Assembly: GCF_951229915.1 (NCBI RefSeq)
Contig: NZ_OX579588.1
Location: 1,116,001-1,180,000, forward strand
DNA: 64,000 nt
Direction of reading: 5' to 3'
Source of the DNA: Candidatus Ornithobacterium hominis
GTDB taxonomy: Bacteria > Bacteroidota > Bacteroidia > Flavobacteriales > Weeksellaceae
Positions 34,975 to 43,067 of this stretch are shown here, piece after piece; position 1 is the stretch's first letter, and each line of letters begins with the position of its first letter. Both the position numbers and the translations under genes were made by a program. The notes below the pieces were generated by a model. That model ran no database searches. It had not been told where the DNA came from and saw only the letters and a program-made list of their open reading frames with translations.

Positions 34975-35329
34975 TTAGAAAGGATATTTAATATAGTAAA
35001 ATATGATATTCACTCCTCATATAATCTATTTATTAGATTGACTCTATATTGTCATTATGTATTTGTCTCACTTCTCATAGTATGTTTGCATTGTTAATTA
35101 AAACCAAGATTCGTACCTGATGGTTAGAGTTAACATATTAAAAATATTGTTTAATTTAAAATTCATACTAATCTTTAAATTATTGAAATATAAAATATTA
35201 TAGGTGTATTTTAAATTTTAGGTAACGAATTAGTAACTCAACTTACTTCTTTTGATTTCATTGATTTTCATTGAAACTCAACACAGCGAGGATACAACAT
35301 ATTTACTTTTTGAACAAATTCTTATAACT
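34975..35329. other. AT-rich gap, possible ICE end
   Basis: This 355-bp stretch has no gene. At about 35220-35239 it contains AGGTAACGAATTAGTAAC, which resembles the complement of CGTTACC-AAAT-CGTTACC at 39621-39640. The pair could mark recombination arms of a decayed conjugative element, but this is weak. Confidence 0.3.
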
Positions 35330-35397
35330 TTACCTCGCCTGCACGGTGCAAGCGTGCTCCTCTATGGATGCCGACTCGCACCGTGCAGGCGAGGTAA
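35330..35397. repeat. GC-rich 20-bp perfect inverted repeat
   Basis: TTACCTCGCCTGCACGGTGC at 35330-35349 is the exact complement of 35378-35397, around a 28-nt loop. It is far more GC-rich than its surroundings. There is no T tract on the plus strand, so a simple terminator is unlikely. It lies in conjugative-element debris, and a recombination or transfer-related site is possible. Confidence 0.8.
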
Positions 35398-35488
35398 TAT
35401 AAGTTAAAAGATATGCCTTCCTTGACTAATGACTTTTTTATGATTGTTCCGTAATTTTGTAGGACATAATTTTAAATATTTAAACAAT

Positions 35489-35934
35489 ATGGAACAGTAT
35501 TTTGAAAAAGTCTTTCAAGACATCCACAGATAAGAGGAAAAGGTAACATTGCATGTAGCAACCGTTATCCCTGAAGCATTGGAAATGATTCGTCCTACTA
35601 CAAAAGGAAAAATTTACGAAGACTATTTTGCTAAAGAGAAAAAACGATTAAAAAGTAGGCACAATCATTTTTTGAAAACCATCGCTCAATTCATTGGGCA
35701 GAAAGTAAAGCTGCTATAGTCGAGCTTATCTATGCACTACATGCTGCAAAAGCCATATCAGGTGGGCAAATTAGTCTGAATAAAATCGCCGTAACTTTTC
35801 AGGCTTTATTTAAGATTGAATTACAAGATATTCATCATACTTTCCACCGTATGAAAAGTCGTTCAAGTTCAAGAACCTTATTTTTGAATCAATTAGTCAA
35901 TTCCTTAGAAACTTATATGGATAAGAATATCTAA
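35489..35934 (+). pseudogene. rteC: RteC-like conjugative-element regulator, disrupted
   Basis: The 3' half reads ELIYALHAAKAISGG, NKIAVTFQALFKIEL, DIHHTFHRMKSR, TLFLNQLVNSLETYMDKNI and stop, the conserved C-terminus of RteC, the activator of excision in CTnDOT-type elements. The 5' part from ATG 35489 is in another frame, has an early TAA after FQDIHR, and is joined by deletion or frameshift near 35690. A TAATTTTG box lies at about 35450. This is a remnant of a conjugative transposon. Confidence 0.75.
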
Positions 35935-36130
35935 GAATTGAGGCTTAACTTCGTATTTATCTAAGTGTTTTAATAAGTGATTATAGGCAATGGTAGAAAG
36001 GTCATCAAACTTAAAATCGTAGATATACATTGAAAAACCTTTTTCAATTTGTTGCTTGATATAATTGTTTACAATAGCATAGGATTTACCCGAACCAGGC
36101 GTACCCAAAACAATAGTCGCACGAAAAACA
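35905..36130 (-). pseudogene. MobC/TraG-type coupling ATPase fragment
   Basis: Minus-strand translation gives VFRATIVLGTPGSGKSYAIV, then KGFSMYIYDFKFDDLSTIAY and KYEVKPQF, matching the Walker A region of Bacteroidota MobC (VirD4-like coupling protein). The reading enters without a start at about 36130. Homology stops where the convergent rteC fragment ends, after which the ORF only reads antisense rteC. The fragment is about 65 codons of a gene normally near 670. Confidence 0.8.
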
Positions 36131-36225
36131 AAGACTAAATATTCTCAACAGGCTTAGATACTTAACACAAAGCCTTATAGAATGTTGAAAATATCTAGTC
36201 TCCAAATCGTTTTAAGACACAAAAT

Positions 36226-37521
36226 TTAATAACGCTTAATGGCGTATAAATAGTTTTCACTCCGTACTAAATTTTCTCTCCTACCTAGACTTATTAACCG
36301 ACCCTTTACCTCGTTAGAAAAATTTTCCATATAATCATAGAAAGCATGCAAGTAAATGGTTTTAGTTTCTGTTAGTGTAATTAGAAAAGTGCCATAAAGA
36401 GGTGTATGACGACCTGTAAAAGTTAATTCTACTGAGTTATATATAGAAGAAGCGTTATCAACCGGAACAATGTGTTGGGAATTTAAAAAATCTTGTGGCT
36501 CTTTAGTTTCATAAAACCTTGTTCTTACCCATACAGAAGGTTGTTTTACTACACTGATTTTTTCTCCACTCGGGGTATCAACTTGCTCTACTAAAGCATC
36601 TTCTCTGTACTTGATAAATAAAGATCCGTAATAAATAACCCATTTGCCGGGTGGTAGTGTAATGGACTGCCCCATATAGCGAGTTAAGTTAGGTTTTCCT
36701 TCAGCAAGATGTTGTTTATAATCATGGAAGGTTCTTATACGATTTGGAAAAGGTGCTTCTGTTGTTACTGCGTTGCCTTGCACTAATTGTGTGGTTCCCA
36801 GTATGGTAGGGTCAGTTCGGGGTACATAGCCCAGATTTCCATTTGCATCTGCCACTATAGAGCGAGTATATTCTGTATCACTTACATTGCCCTTGAGTTC
36901 GCGTACTCTTGCTGTTCCGTTGATGTCCAAGGTTGCGGTAGGATTATTAGTACGTATGCCAACCGTATGATCTTCTTTAATATAAAAATCATTACCTGCT
37001 CCTGATACGCCAATACTATAATCTGATAATTTTGTTGTGCCGTCTCCTCTATATCTACTATAAAAAGATGTTAGATGTTGTAGCTCATTACCTATATATC
37101 CCGTATAAAAACTATTGTGTAGAAGTGCATCCGTAGGTAACGGTAAGGGATTTTCTTTCGTGCCTCCGTAGGTATTAAAATAGAGACTTATTGGATCATT
37201 TGGATTTAAATGCCCATTCATATAATGATTAAAGATAATATCATTACCAAATACAAAATTATCCTTCTTTTTTATTGCATCTATTTGAAAAATACCATTA
37301 AGGTCACTTGGGTTTTTTACCTGTATTCCCAATCTACCAGCATTACTCACCGTGATTAGCGGATTATTATCACTATTTTTAATTTTGAGTGCGCTGGTGG
37401 CGGCACTATTTTCTTTGGATACCACCTCCAAAGTCGCTTGCGGTGTATCTGTGTTAATGCCCACCTGAGCAGTGACCGCAACCGCTGATAATACGGCTAA
37501 AGAAAATAATAATTTCTTCAT
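36226..37521 (-). CDS. Secreted surface protein with QVGINTDTP leader
   Basis: This 431-aa protein has a signal peptide (MKKLLFSLAVLSAVAVTAQ). It begins mature QVGINTDTPQATLEV, a motif common in Flavobacteriia secreted proteins, and has repeats of related motifs such as NNPTATLDINGTARV near residue 185. The C-terminal 200 residues are unique and beta-rich, possibly a jelly-roll or adhesin head. I recognise no enzyme. The first 25 codons and the whole 5' region are nearly identical to the gene at 59479-60528, but the rest is unrelated. It sits between mobC and mobA fragments, interrupting the mobilisation region. Confidence 0.72.
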   Translation of the reverse strand: MKKLLFSLAVLSAVAVTAQVGINTDTPQATLEVVSKENSAATSALKIKNSDNNPLITVSNAGRLGIQVKNPSDLNGIFQIDAIKKKDNFVFGNDIIFNHYMNGHLNPNDPISLYFNTYGGTKENPLPLPTDALLHNSFYTGYIGNELQHLTSFYSRYRGDGTTKLSDYSIGVSGAGNDFYIKEDHTVGIRTNNPTATLDINGTARVRELKGNVSDTEYTRSIVADANGNLGYVPRTDPTILGTTQLVQGNAVTTEAPFPNRIRTFHDYKQHLAEGKPNLTRYMGQSITLPPGKWVIYYGSLFIKYREDALVEQVDTPSGEKISVVKQPSVWVRTRFYETKEPQDFLNSQHIVPVDNASSIYNSVELTFTGRHTPLYGTFLITLTETKTIYLHAFYDYMENFSNEVKGRLISLGRRENLVRSENYLYAIKRY

Positions 37522-37785
37522 TTGTTTTATTTTTTTGGTTAATATTTTATTGATTTATTCTTTTCTTAATTAAATTTTTGCTGTTTTTTTTTCAACTTTT
37601 TTTGCTCCTTCATTTAGAAAGAGCCCCAACCCGTGAGGCTCTTCTTTTTGAAGAAATTACTACTTTCACACAGGTGAAAATAGAAAAACCGCACAAGATT
37701 TTCTTGCACGGCTTTGCGGTTCGCTCCCGCGGGGAAGCAATAAATTATTATAAGTTATTGATAATAAGTTGTTTAGCTTATTATC

Positions 37786-37809
37786 TGTGTGTGTGTGTGT
37801 GTGTGTGTG
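37786..37809. repeat. (TG)12 dinucleotide tract in the leader
   Basis: Twelve TG units lie here; the paralogous leader at 60781-60800 has ten. The tract is inside the predicted 5' UTR (CA repeats in the RNA), about 265 nt upstream of the start codon. Length change could tune expression. Confidence 0.9.
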
Positions 37810-37913
37810 TTTACACTTTATTTTGAAACTCACAAATTTCATTTGTTAAAATTTCGTTATTTTTTTTTGTTAAAACTTTCCGTTGAGATTTTTCTCTTTT
37901 CTCAACCTGCCCA

Positions 37914-37945
37914 CAAATGTATTTTACGTTTTTGAATTACGCAAA
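37914..37945 (-). promoter_or_regulatory. Promoter of surface-protein gene (copy 2)
   Basis: The minus strand has TTTG at 37942-37945 and TACATTTG at 37914-37921 with a 20-bp spacer, an exact fit to the Bacteroidota consensus. It is conserved in copy 3 at 60904-60935. Confidence 0.75.
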
Positions 37946-37968
37946 TTTATTTTTTTTGAGACAGAGGA

Positions 37969-38008
37969 TTTTTTAAGGCTTAAAAAATTTTGCAGATGGT
38001 TGATGAGC
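37969..38008. repeat. 40-bp direct repeat, left end of island
   Basis: It is identical over 40 bp to 48309-48348. It includes an interspersed palindrome (core 37975-37981) followed by TGCAGATGGTTGATGAGC. The pair brackets 10.3 kb of accessory DNA and could be attL/attR-like or a recombination duplication. Confidence 0.88.
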
Positions 38009-38292
38009 GTGTAAGATGTTATGGCGGTAAAGTATCTTGACAATCTGGTTGTAATTGACACCTATTTTTCTAAATTGAGCGTTTAACTCGGTGAATTTGG
38101 TATAAAAATCAATGGCTGTTTTATCAATTTTTACCGTTTTAATTTCTCTATTGAAAAGAACTGAAGTAATAAAATGGGCTTTATACTTCATTCCCGATTG
38201 TTCAAACAAGGATAAAAAACTTTGCATTTTCTTCATCATTCAATCGAAATACATAGCGATGCTTGCGAGGATTTAATTTCTCTGGACGACTT
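37973..38292 (-). pseudogene. MobA-type mobilisation protein fragment, frameshifted
   Basis: Minus-strand reading gives RPEKLNPRKHRYVFRLNDEENAK, then a frame change in a T6 run (38216-38221), then FLSLFEQSGMKYKAHFITSV, IKTVKIDKTAIDFYTKFTEL and VNYNQIVKILYRH. This is the Bacteroidota MobA accessory DNA-binding protein. The C-terminal end is replaced at the direct repeat (HQPSAKFFKP). It is a non-functional remnant that places the island's left end inside conjugative-element DNA. Confidence 0.75.
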
Positions 38293-38387
38293 TATTAAGG
38301 AATTTGTAAAAATAATAGAAGTATGAGAAAGAAAAGAAACCCCATCAACGAAAGCGAGTTAATGGAGCTAATGGCAGGAAAAATTTG

Positions 38388-38549
38388 GGAATGGTTTCTT
38401 TGTACATTAACTTTGAAAATTTCTTTGATACAAGACAGACACGTTTCGACAACATTTATACAGGTACAATAACCAACCCTGTTTTTAAAGACATCTATGC
38501 ACCATTAGACGGATTTGTAATTAACGGAGGAATAAAATTTAGACTTTAA
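38388..38549 (+). pseudogene. C-terminal fragment of a TonB-dependent receptor
   Basis: The plus strand encodes GMVSLYINFENFFDTRQTRF, then NIYTGTITNPVFKDIYAPLD and GGIKFRL stop, the typical last strands of a FecA-like or metal-linked TonB receptor found next to cation transporters. The 5' part is missing. It follows a short unrelated start MRKKRNPINESELMELMAGK (ATG 38322), so two genes were fused by deletion. Confidence 0.65.
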
Positions 38550-38553
38550 GAAG

Positions 38554-39348
38554 ATGAATAAAACCATATTTAATATAACAAAAATGGATTGCCCAAGTGA
38601 GGAGCAATTAATCCGTATGAAACTGCAAAACTTTGATACGGTAAAGTCATTGGAATTTGATATTCCCAATAGAAAACTAAATGTTTACCATAGTGGAACC
38701 CCAGAGCCGATTTTTTCAGCTTTGGAAACCTTGAACCTAAATACAACGCTGATTTCAACCGAAGAAACTAACGCAGTTGTTGAAACAGATACAAGCAATA
38801 GCCAACGGAAACTACTATGGACGGTATTGATTATCAATTTCGTTTTCTTTGGATTGGAACTGTTGTTCGGTATTTTTTCCAACTCAATGGGATTGGTAGC
38901 GGATAGCTTGGATATGCTTGCCGATAGCATCGTTTACGCATTGGCTTTGTTTGCTGTTGGGGGTACGATTGCAAGAAAAAACAATATCGCCAAATTTGCA
39001 GGTTACTTTCAAATCCTGTTAGCCGTTATCGGTTTTGTTGAAGTTATCAGACGTTTTATCGGAATAGAAGCGATGCCCGATTTCAAAACAATGATTATTG
39101 TTTCTGTTTTGGCATTGATAGCAAACGTACTTTGTCTTTACCTATTGCAAAAGAACAAGAGTAAAGAAGCCCATATGCAGGCTTCGATGATTTTCACGTC
39201 AAACGATGTTATAATCAATTCAGGGGTTATCGTTGCAGGAATTTTGGTCAATTGGTTAAACTCGAGCTATCCCGATTTGATTATCGGAGCTATTGTATTT
39301 GTAGTTGTGGCAAGAGGGGCATATAGAATATTGAAATTGGCAAAGTAG
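38554..39348 (+). CDS. Cation diffusion facilitator-type transporter with N-terminal HMA-like domain
   Basis: This 264-aa protein has residues 1-65 resembling a heavy-metal-associated fold (FNITKMDCPSEEQLIRMKLQ). A four- to six-helix CDF membrane domain follows (LELLFGIFSNSMGLVADSLDMLADSIVYALALF), with the Asp residues of metal site A in VADSLDMLADS. It probably exports divalent or heavy-metal cations. It lies 4 bp after the TonB-receptor fragment, the usual neighbour in Flavobacteriia metal-resistance cassettes. A terminator follows at 39484-39507. Confidence 0.8.
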   Translation: MNKTIFNITKMDCPSEEQLIRMKLQNFDTVKSLEFDIPNRKLNVYHSGTPEPIFSALETLNLNTTLISTEETNAVVETDTSNSQRKLLWTVLIINFVFFGLELLFGIFSNSMGLVADSLDMLADSIVYALALFAVGGTIARKNNIAKFAGYFQILLAVIGFVEVIRRFIGIEAMPDFKTMIIVSVLALIANVLCLYLLQKNKSKEAHMQASMIFTSNDVIINSGVIVAGILVNWLNSSYPDLIIGAIVFVVVARGAYRILKLAK

Positions 39349-39721
39349 TCGTTAAGTTCCCTGTTTTAACTAATAGAAACAGACAGGATAATGAAAATAC
39401 AGGTATTAAGCTGTTGTGAACGTACTTGAATAAAACGGAAGAACAAGGACGAAAGACAGAGTTTATTCTATCAGTATTATGTGAAAAGGGCTTTGCAAGC
39501 CCTTTTCTCTTGTCCTGTAATCACGATAGGGAATAAAATGTTTATTTGTTTTTGAGAAACAAAAAATTCGTATATTTGCTTTGAGCTAACGGAAACACGT
39601 TGAAATACAAAGCAATAAGCACCGTTACCAAATCGTTACCTGACTTTTTTGATAATCTTTATAAAAGCTTAGTATTCAACCGATACAGCTTTTTCCTGAA
39701 AACTTTAAAATATAGATCATT
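39349..39721. other. Intergenic gap with terminator, orphan promoter and CGTTACC repeats
   Basis: This 373-bp gap lies between convergent genes. It contains the CDF-gene terminator, a plus-strand promoter-like pair (TTTG at 39550-39553, TATATTTG at 39572-39579) with no gene after it, and CGTTACC twice near 39621-39640. It probably records an old element end. Confidence 0.4.
39484..39507 (+). terminator. Strong terminator after the CDF gene
   Basis: AAAAGGGCTT and AAGCCCTTTT form a perfect 10-bp stem with a TGC-type loop, followed by TCTCTTGT. Confidence 0.75.
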
Positions 39722-41359
39722 TTAAACTAACTTACCATTCTCAACATTAATCACAACATCTGCAAGCTTAAAAGTTTCTATACGATGAGATATAATTATT
39801 ATAATGGAAGATGGGTTTAACATTCTTATCTTGTTAATAATATCAAATTCTAATTGAGAATCTAAGGATGATGTTGATTCGTCAAAAATGAATAAAGAGG
39901 AAGACTTATTAATAGCTCTCGCTATTGATATTCTTTGCTTTTGTCCGTCGGATAAAAAACTTCCAGAAGTTGATATGGTAGAATCTAATCCATCACTAAG
40001 ATCATTGATAACGCTATCTAATTGAACATGCTCGATAATCTTTCTTATGTCATTATTATCTTTATTAACACCATAGTTGATGTTATAAGCAATTGTATCA
40101 TGAAATAATTGATTCTCTTTTTCAATTAAACTATAATGGTCTGATAAATTTTCAATTTCATTAATTTTTATATCGTTAACTTTAATTTCACCACTTGTAG
40201 GGTGTATAAAATCACAAACCAGGTTTATCAATGACGATTTTCCACTTCCACTAAAACCATTAATTACATAAGTGTTTCCAGTTTCAAATTTACAACTTAT
40301 ATTATCCAAGATGAGATTATCTCCATATCTTAAGGAAACGTTTTCAAATTCTATTTTTTGAATAATATCAATACTTCTTTTTGATACATTATTAGAGTAT
40401 GATTGTTTGTAATAACTAGATATTCGCTTCATTGAAACAAATGATTTTGTGAACTCACCATAGCCATTTACTATCGTAAAAGCAGGATTAAATAACTTTG
40501 CTAAGTATTGTATGAATGCGACTAACGTTCCTACTGTCATAGAACCTTCAAAAACTTGTTTACCTCCAAATATCAATGCAAAAATAGGAATTAGAGCAAT
40601 AGAAAAAGTAGTAACATTATTATTCAATGAGTTTATTAATGTATTGTTTACATGTGATTTAACTAATAACTTATGTTTTTCTTTTAATTTGTTACTCTCA
40701 TAGTTAATAGTTCCATAACTTTTTATCAATCTAAAATTTCTCAACCTCTCAACTAAAAAATCACTTAAATCACCTTCTCCATTTTGAAGTTTTCTAAATG
40801 TTATCTTTAAACGAGGAGTAAAAAACTTTATTGATAAAAATGTAAATGGTAATAAAGTTAAACTGATAATGGTTAATTTTAAGTTAAGTGTTAGTAGTAA
40901 TATAATTACCCCAATAAAGATTAAAAAATTTTTAGTTAGAGTAATTAGTAAAGACGAAACTGCGTGTTGAATATTATTAACATCATTAGTAAGTATATAT
41001 AATAACTCTCCAATTTTAGTGTTTTTAAAAAACGAAGTATCTTTATCTAATAAATTTACAAAAACATCTGCCCTTATGTCAGAAGAAATTTTCTTACTGA
41101 TATTTGTAGAAAGTGTATCACCAATTATTGATGAAATCGTTTGCAAGATATAAACCGTTAAGAGTATAAGTAAAATTAAAATCAAATCCTTGAAATTTCC
41201 TCTTGGAAAAATATCATCAATTATAATCTTTAGAATATACGGAGTAGCTAAAGTACCTAGGCTAGAAATAAACATAAACAAAAGGAGGCATACCTCACTC
41301 AAAACATAAGGCTTTAAATAACCGAAAAATAAATTGATAGTATCTCTTTCTGATTTCAT
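39722..41359 (-). CDS. ABC exporter of the peptide island
   Basis: This 545-aa fused permease-ATPase has six membrane helices (about 15-300) and an ATPase domain from about 330. The ATPase has Walker A NGFSGSGKSSL, signature LSDGQKQR, Walker B LFIFDESTSSLD and the H-loop ISHRIETF. There is no N-terminal C39 peptidase domain, so it does not itself cleave a leader. It is the last gene of the receptor-peptides-SagB-ABC run, 23 nt after SagB, and most likely exports the mature peptide. Codon use is AT-rich like the rest of the island. Confidence 0.85.
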   Translation of the reverse strand: MKSERDTINLFFGYLKPYVLSEVCLLLFMFISSLGTLATPYILKIIIDDIFPRGNFKDLILILLILLTVYILQTISSIIGDTLSTNISKKISSDIRADVFVNLLDKDTSFFKNTKIGELLYILTNDVNNIQHAVSSLLITLTKNFLIFIGVIILLLTLNLKLTIISLTLLPFTFLSIKFFTPRLKITFRKLQNGEGDLSDFLVERLRNFRLIKSYGTINYESNKLKEKHKLLVKSHVNNTLINSLNNNVTTFSIALIPIFALIFGGKQVFEGSMTVGTLVAFIQYLAKLFNPAFTIVNGYGEFTKSFVSMKRISSYYKQSYSNNVSKRSIDIIQKIEFENVSLRYGDNLILDNISCKFETGNTYVINGFSGSGKSSLINLVCDFIHPTSGEIKVNDIKINEIENLSDHYSLIEKENQLFHDTIAYNINYGVNKDNNDIRKIIEHVQLDSVINDLSDGLDSTISTSGSFLSDGQKQRISIARAINKSSSLFIFDESTSSLDSQLEFDIINKIRMLNPSSIIIIISHRIETFKLADVVINVENGKLV

Positions 41360-41382
41360 AATTGATGATATTTAATTTGATA

Positions 41383-42447
41383 TTAAAGAATGTTTTTTTT
41401 CTGTTTCTTCTCTTCTAATTTCTTTTTCATTGCTGTGTGCATATGAGAGAATTTTCCCTTACCATAAGCTGTGAAAAAAACGGGAATTTTACTAATGCCA
41501 TCTAGTTTACAATGCTTTTCAATATCACTATCTTTAAACGCACCTGTAACCCAGGTATCCAATGAAATAGAAGTAGCAACTAATTGTGAAGTCTGAGAAA
41601 AATGCCCAGCCTCAAGAAACACAACCTTGTAATTTCTAGAAGTTTTATATTTCCAAGCTAAGACTTCCAGATTGGCTACATAAAATATCCCAAAGGAACA
41701 ATCATTTCCAAAAAATTGTCCAGCCAAGCATTCCCTTAGATTTTGATAATTGAAGTGATTACTAACTTTACATATTGAATGAGTATTAGGTTCATACCAG
41801 TAGATACCATTTTCAATTCCTTCAACATTAAAAATTGCTATATATGGCTCAATGATTTGAAGGCAACCACCAGATGGACTACTTCTTCTTTTAAATGGTA
41901 AATAATCTTCTTCTTCACCATGAATATAGCCGAAAGTGTAATATAGTAAATTACTTAATTTATTTAATTCTGTTTTATTTTTTTCAAACTCTCTAATTGT
42001 TTTTCTTTTTTTTAGAGTATCATAAAGCTCCACTTCTATTTTATTAGGATTTGGTAACTTATGGACAGTGTCAAAGTCTTCTATGCTTCCTCTTTCAGGA
42101 AATTCTTTTTTCTGTACCCTTTCACAAATTTCTAGATAAGTACTAGCCCATTCTTCTTCTGTAGATTCCGACATACTAACAGAAGTGTCTTTGGTAATAT
42201 TGTGAAAAATATGAGCGTAATAATTAAGGTAAGGAGTTTCTTTGTTATTCTTTAGTGTAAGAATATCAGTCTTTATAAAATCTTCTACAATACGTTCGAA
42301 ATCAGTATTTTCAATTGATGATTTAGAATAATCAACAAGAGTTTTTAGATATTCTTTTCTGACAGAATACTCTTCTTTAGTTTTAAAGTTGTATATTAGC
42401 GGTTCATTATTTTTAAAGTATATAAAAAAGTTGTGTGAAATATTCAT
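41383..42447 (-). CDS. SagB/ThcOx-type nitroreductase-family oxidoreductase
   Basis: This 354-aa protein has an N-terminal extension (1-135) of unknown fold, then an FMN-dependent nitroreductase domain. The domain has KKRKTIREF (146-154), RRSSPSGG (187-194), GIYWYEP (214-220) and YKVVFLEAGHFSQTSQLVAT (273-292). These are hallmarks of SagB-type dehydrogenases that oxidise azolines to azoles or modify peptide backbones. No YcaO cyclodehydratase is encoded nearby. It lies directly after the four peptide genes, behind a terminator-like hairpin, and is the best candidate modifier of Cys19 of the peptide. The family call is firm; the substrate is inferred. Confidence 0.85.
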   Translation of the reverse strand: MNISHNFFIYFKNNEPLIYNFKTKEEYSVRKEYLKTLVDYSKSSIENTDFERIVEDFIKTDILTLKNNKETPYLNYYAHIFHNITKDTSVSMSESTEEEWASTYLEICERVQKKEFPERGSIEDFDTVHKLPNPNKIEVELYDTLKKRKTIREFEKNKTELNKLSNLLYYTFGYIHGEEEDYLPFKRRSSPSGGCLQIIEPYIAIFNVEGIENGIYWYEPNTHSICKVSNHFNYQNLRECLAGQFFGNDCSFGIFYVANLEVLAWKYKTSRNYKVVFLEAGHFSQTSQLVATSISLDTWVTGAFKDSDIEKHCKLDGISKIPVFFTAYGKGKFSHMHTAMKKKLEEKKQKKNIL

Positions 42448-42463
42448 TTTATTTTTTTTAAAG

Positions 42464-42498
42464 GAAAAAAGAGGCTGAAGTTTACAACCTCTTTTTTC
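42464..42498 (-). terminator. Intercistronic terminator/attenuator between peptide array and SagB gene
   Basis: GAAAAAAGAGG (42464-42474) pairs with CCTCTTTTTTC (42488-42498) around a 13-nt loop. On the minus strand it ends in T-rich sequence 16 bp before the SagB start. It would let most transcripts stop after the peptides. Confidence 0.7.
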
Positions 42499-42560
42499 AG
42501 GTTATTGATTTATTTTAGCTCTAAATTAATTTGAGACTATTGCTTCTTGATTTGATAATG

Positions 42561-42623
42561 TTATAAGCAGATAACATTGATATCGAAGAAGTCAAGGTCT
42601 TTATCAACTTGCACTTGTTCCAT
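42561..42623 (-). CDS. Precursor peptide, unit 4 (distal)
   Basis: It encodes MEQVQVDKDLDFFDINVICL (20 aa). The peptide is acidic at its centre (DKDLDFFD), hydrophobic at the end, has a single Cys at position 19, and contains no Ser, Thr, Gly or Pro. The sequence AATGTTAT-CTGCTT-ATAACATT around its stop codon can fold into an 8-bp hairpin. As the last unit before the attenuator and the SagB gene, it is transcribed in the same direction as the receptor gene. The precursor role is inferred from four identical copies and context. A peptide pheromone or a small structural RNA are alternatives. Confidence 0.75.
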   Translation of the reverse strand: MEQVQVDKDLDFFDINVICL

Positions 42624-42708
42624 TTTGATAGAATTTTGAGGTTATAAGTCTTGTTCTTTTGAGTCCTTGGACTATTTACGGACTATGGTACTTCTTAACT
42701 TGATAATG

Positions 42709-42771
42709 TTATAAGCAGATAACATTGATATCGAAGAAGTCAAGGTCTTTATCAACTTGTACTTGTTCCAT
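42709..42771 (-). CDS. Precursor peptide, unit 3
   Basis: It encodes the same 20-residue peptide as the other three units, with GTA at codon 4. Position 148 bp from its neighbours and the same upstream and downstream elements show it is an exact cassette duplicate. The preservation of reading frame and stop in all copies is evidence for translation. Confidence 0.75.
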   Translation of the reverse strand: MEQVQVDKDLDFFDINVICL

Positions 42772-42856
42772 TTTGATAGAATTTTGAGGTTATAAGTCTT
42801 GTTCTTTTGAGTCCTTGGACTATTTACGGACTATGGTACTTCTTAACTTGATAATG

Positions 42857-42919
42857 TTATAAGCAGATAACATTGATATCGAAGAAGTCAAGGTCTTTAT
42901 CAACTTGTACTTGTTCCAT
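42857..42919 (-). CDS. Precursor peptide, unit 2
   Basis: It encodes the same 20-residue peptide, with GTA at codon 4 as in unit 3. The ATG follows TTCTATCAAA without a Shine-Dalgarno sequence, usual for this phylum. The stop-codon hairpin is conserved. Confidence 0.75.
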   Translation of the reverse strand: MEQVQVDKDLDFFDINVICL

Positions 42920-43004
42920 TTTGATAGAATTTTGAGGTTATAAGTCTTGTTCTTTTGAGTCCTTGGACTATTTACGGACTATGGTACTTCTTAACTTGAT
43001 AATG

Positions 43005-43067
43005 TTATAAGCAGATAACATTGATATCGAAGAAGTCAAGGTCTTTATCAACTTGCACTTGTTCCAT
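43005..43067 (-). CDS. Precursor peptide, unit 1 (proximal)
   Basis: It encodes the same 20-residue peptide, with GTG at codon 4. It lies 74 bp after the stop of the TonB-type receptor gene with no terminator between, so it is expected to share the receptor's LuxR-box promoter. This first unit lacks the ATGGTACTTCTTAACTT spacer part found between units, marking the edge of the duplication. Confidence 0.75.
   Translation of the reverse strand: MEQVQVDKDLDFFDINVICL

Larger units (their letters stand above)
37522..37968 (-). repeat. Surface-protein leader module, copy 2
   Basis: This 447-bp upstream block is almost identical to 60529-60985. In transcript order it has a promoter, a TTTTAACAAA stretch, a dinucleotide tract, an ACCGCAAAGCC/CTTGTGCGGTT hairpin, a GAGCCTCACGGGTTGGGGCTC hairpin, and a leader into MKKLL. 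The predicted 5' UTR is about 385 nt. It ends at an interspersed palindrome that is also the left direct repeat of the island. Confidence 0.85.

Noticed and set aside
37578..37826. Plus-strand ORF of 82 codons in the surface-gene leader (CVCVCVCV tail)
   Set aside because: It reads through the TG tract and structured leader opposite to the promoter. It recurs only because the leader is duplicated, and it looks non-coding.
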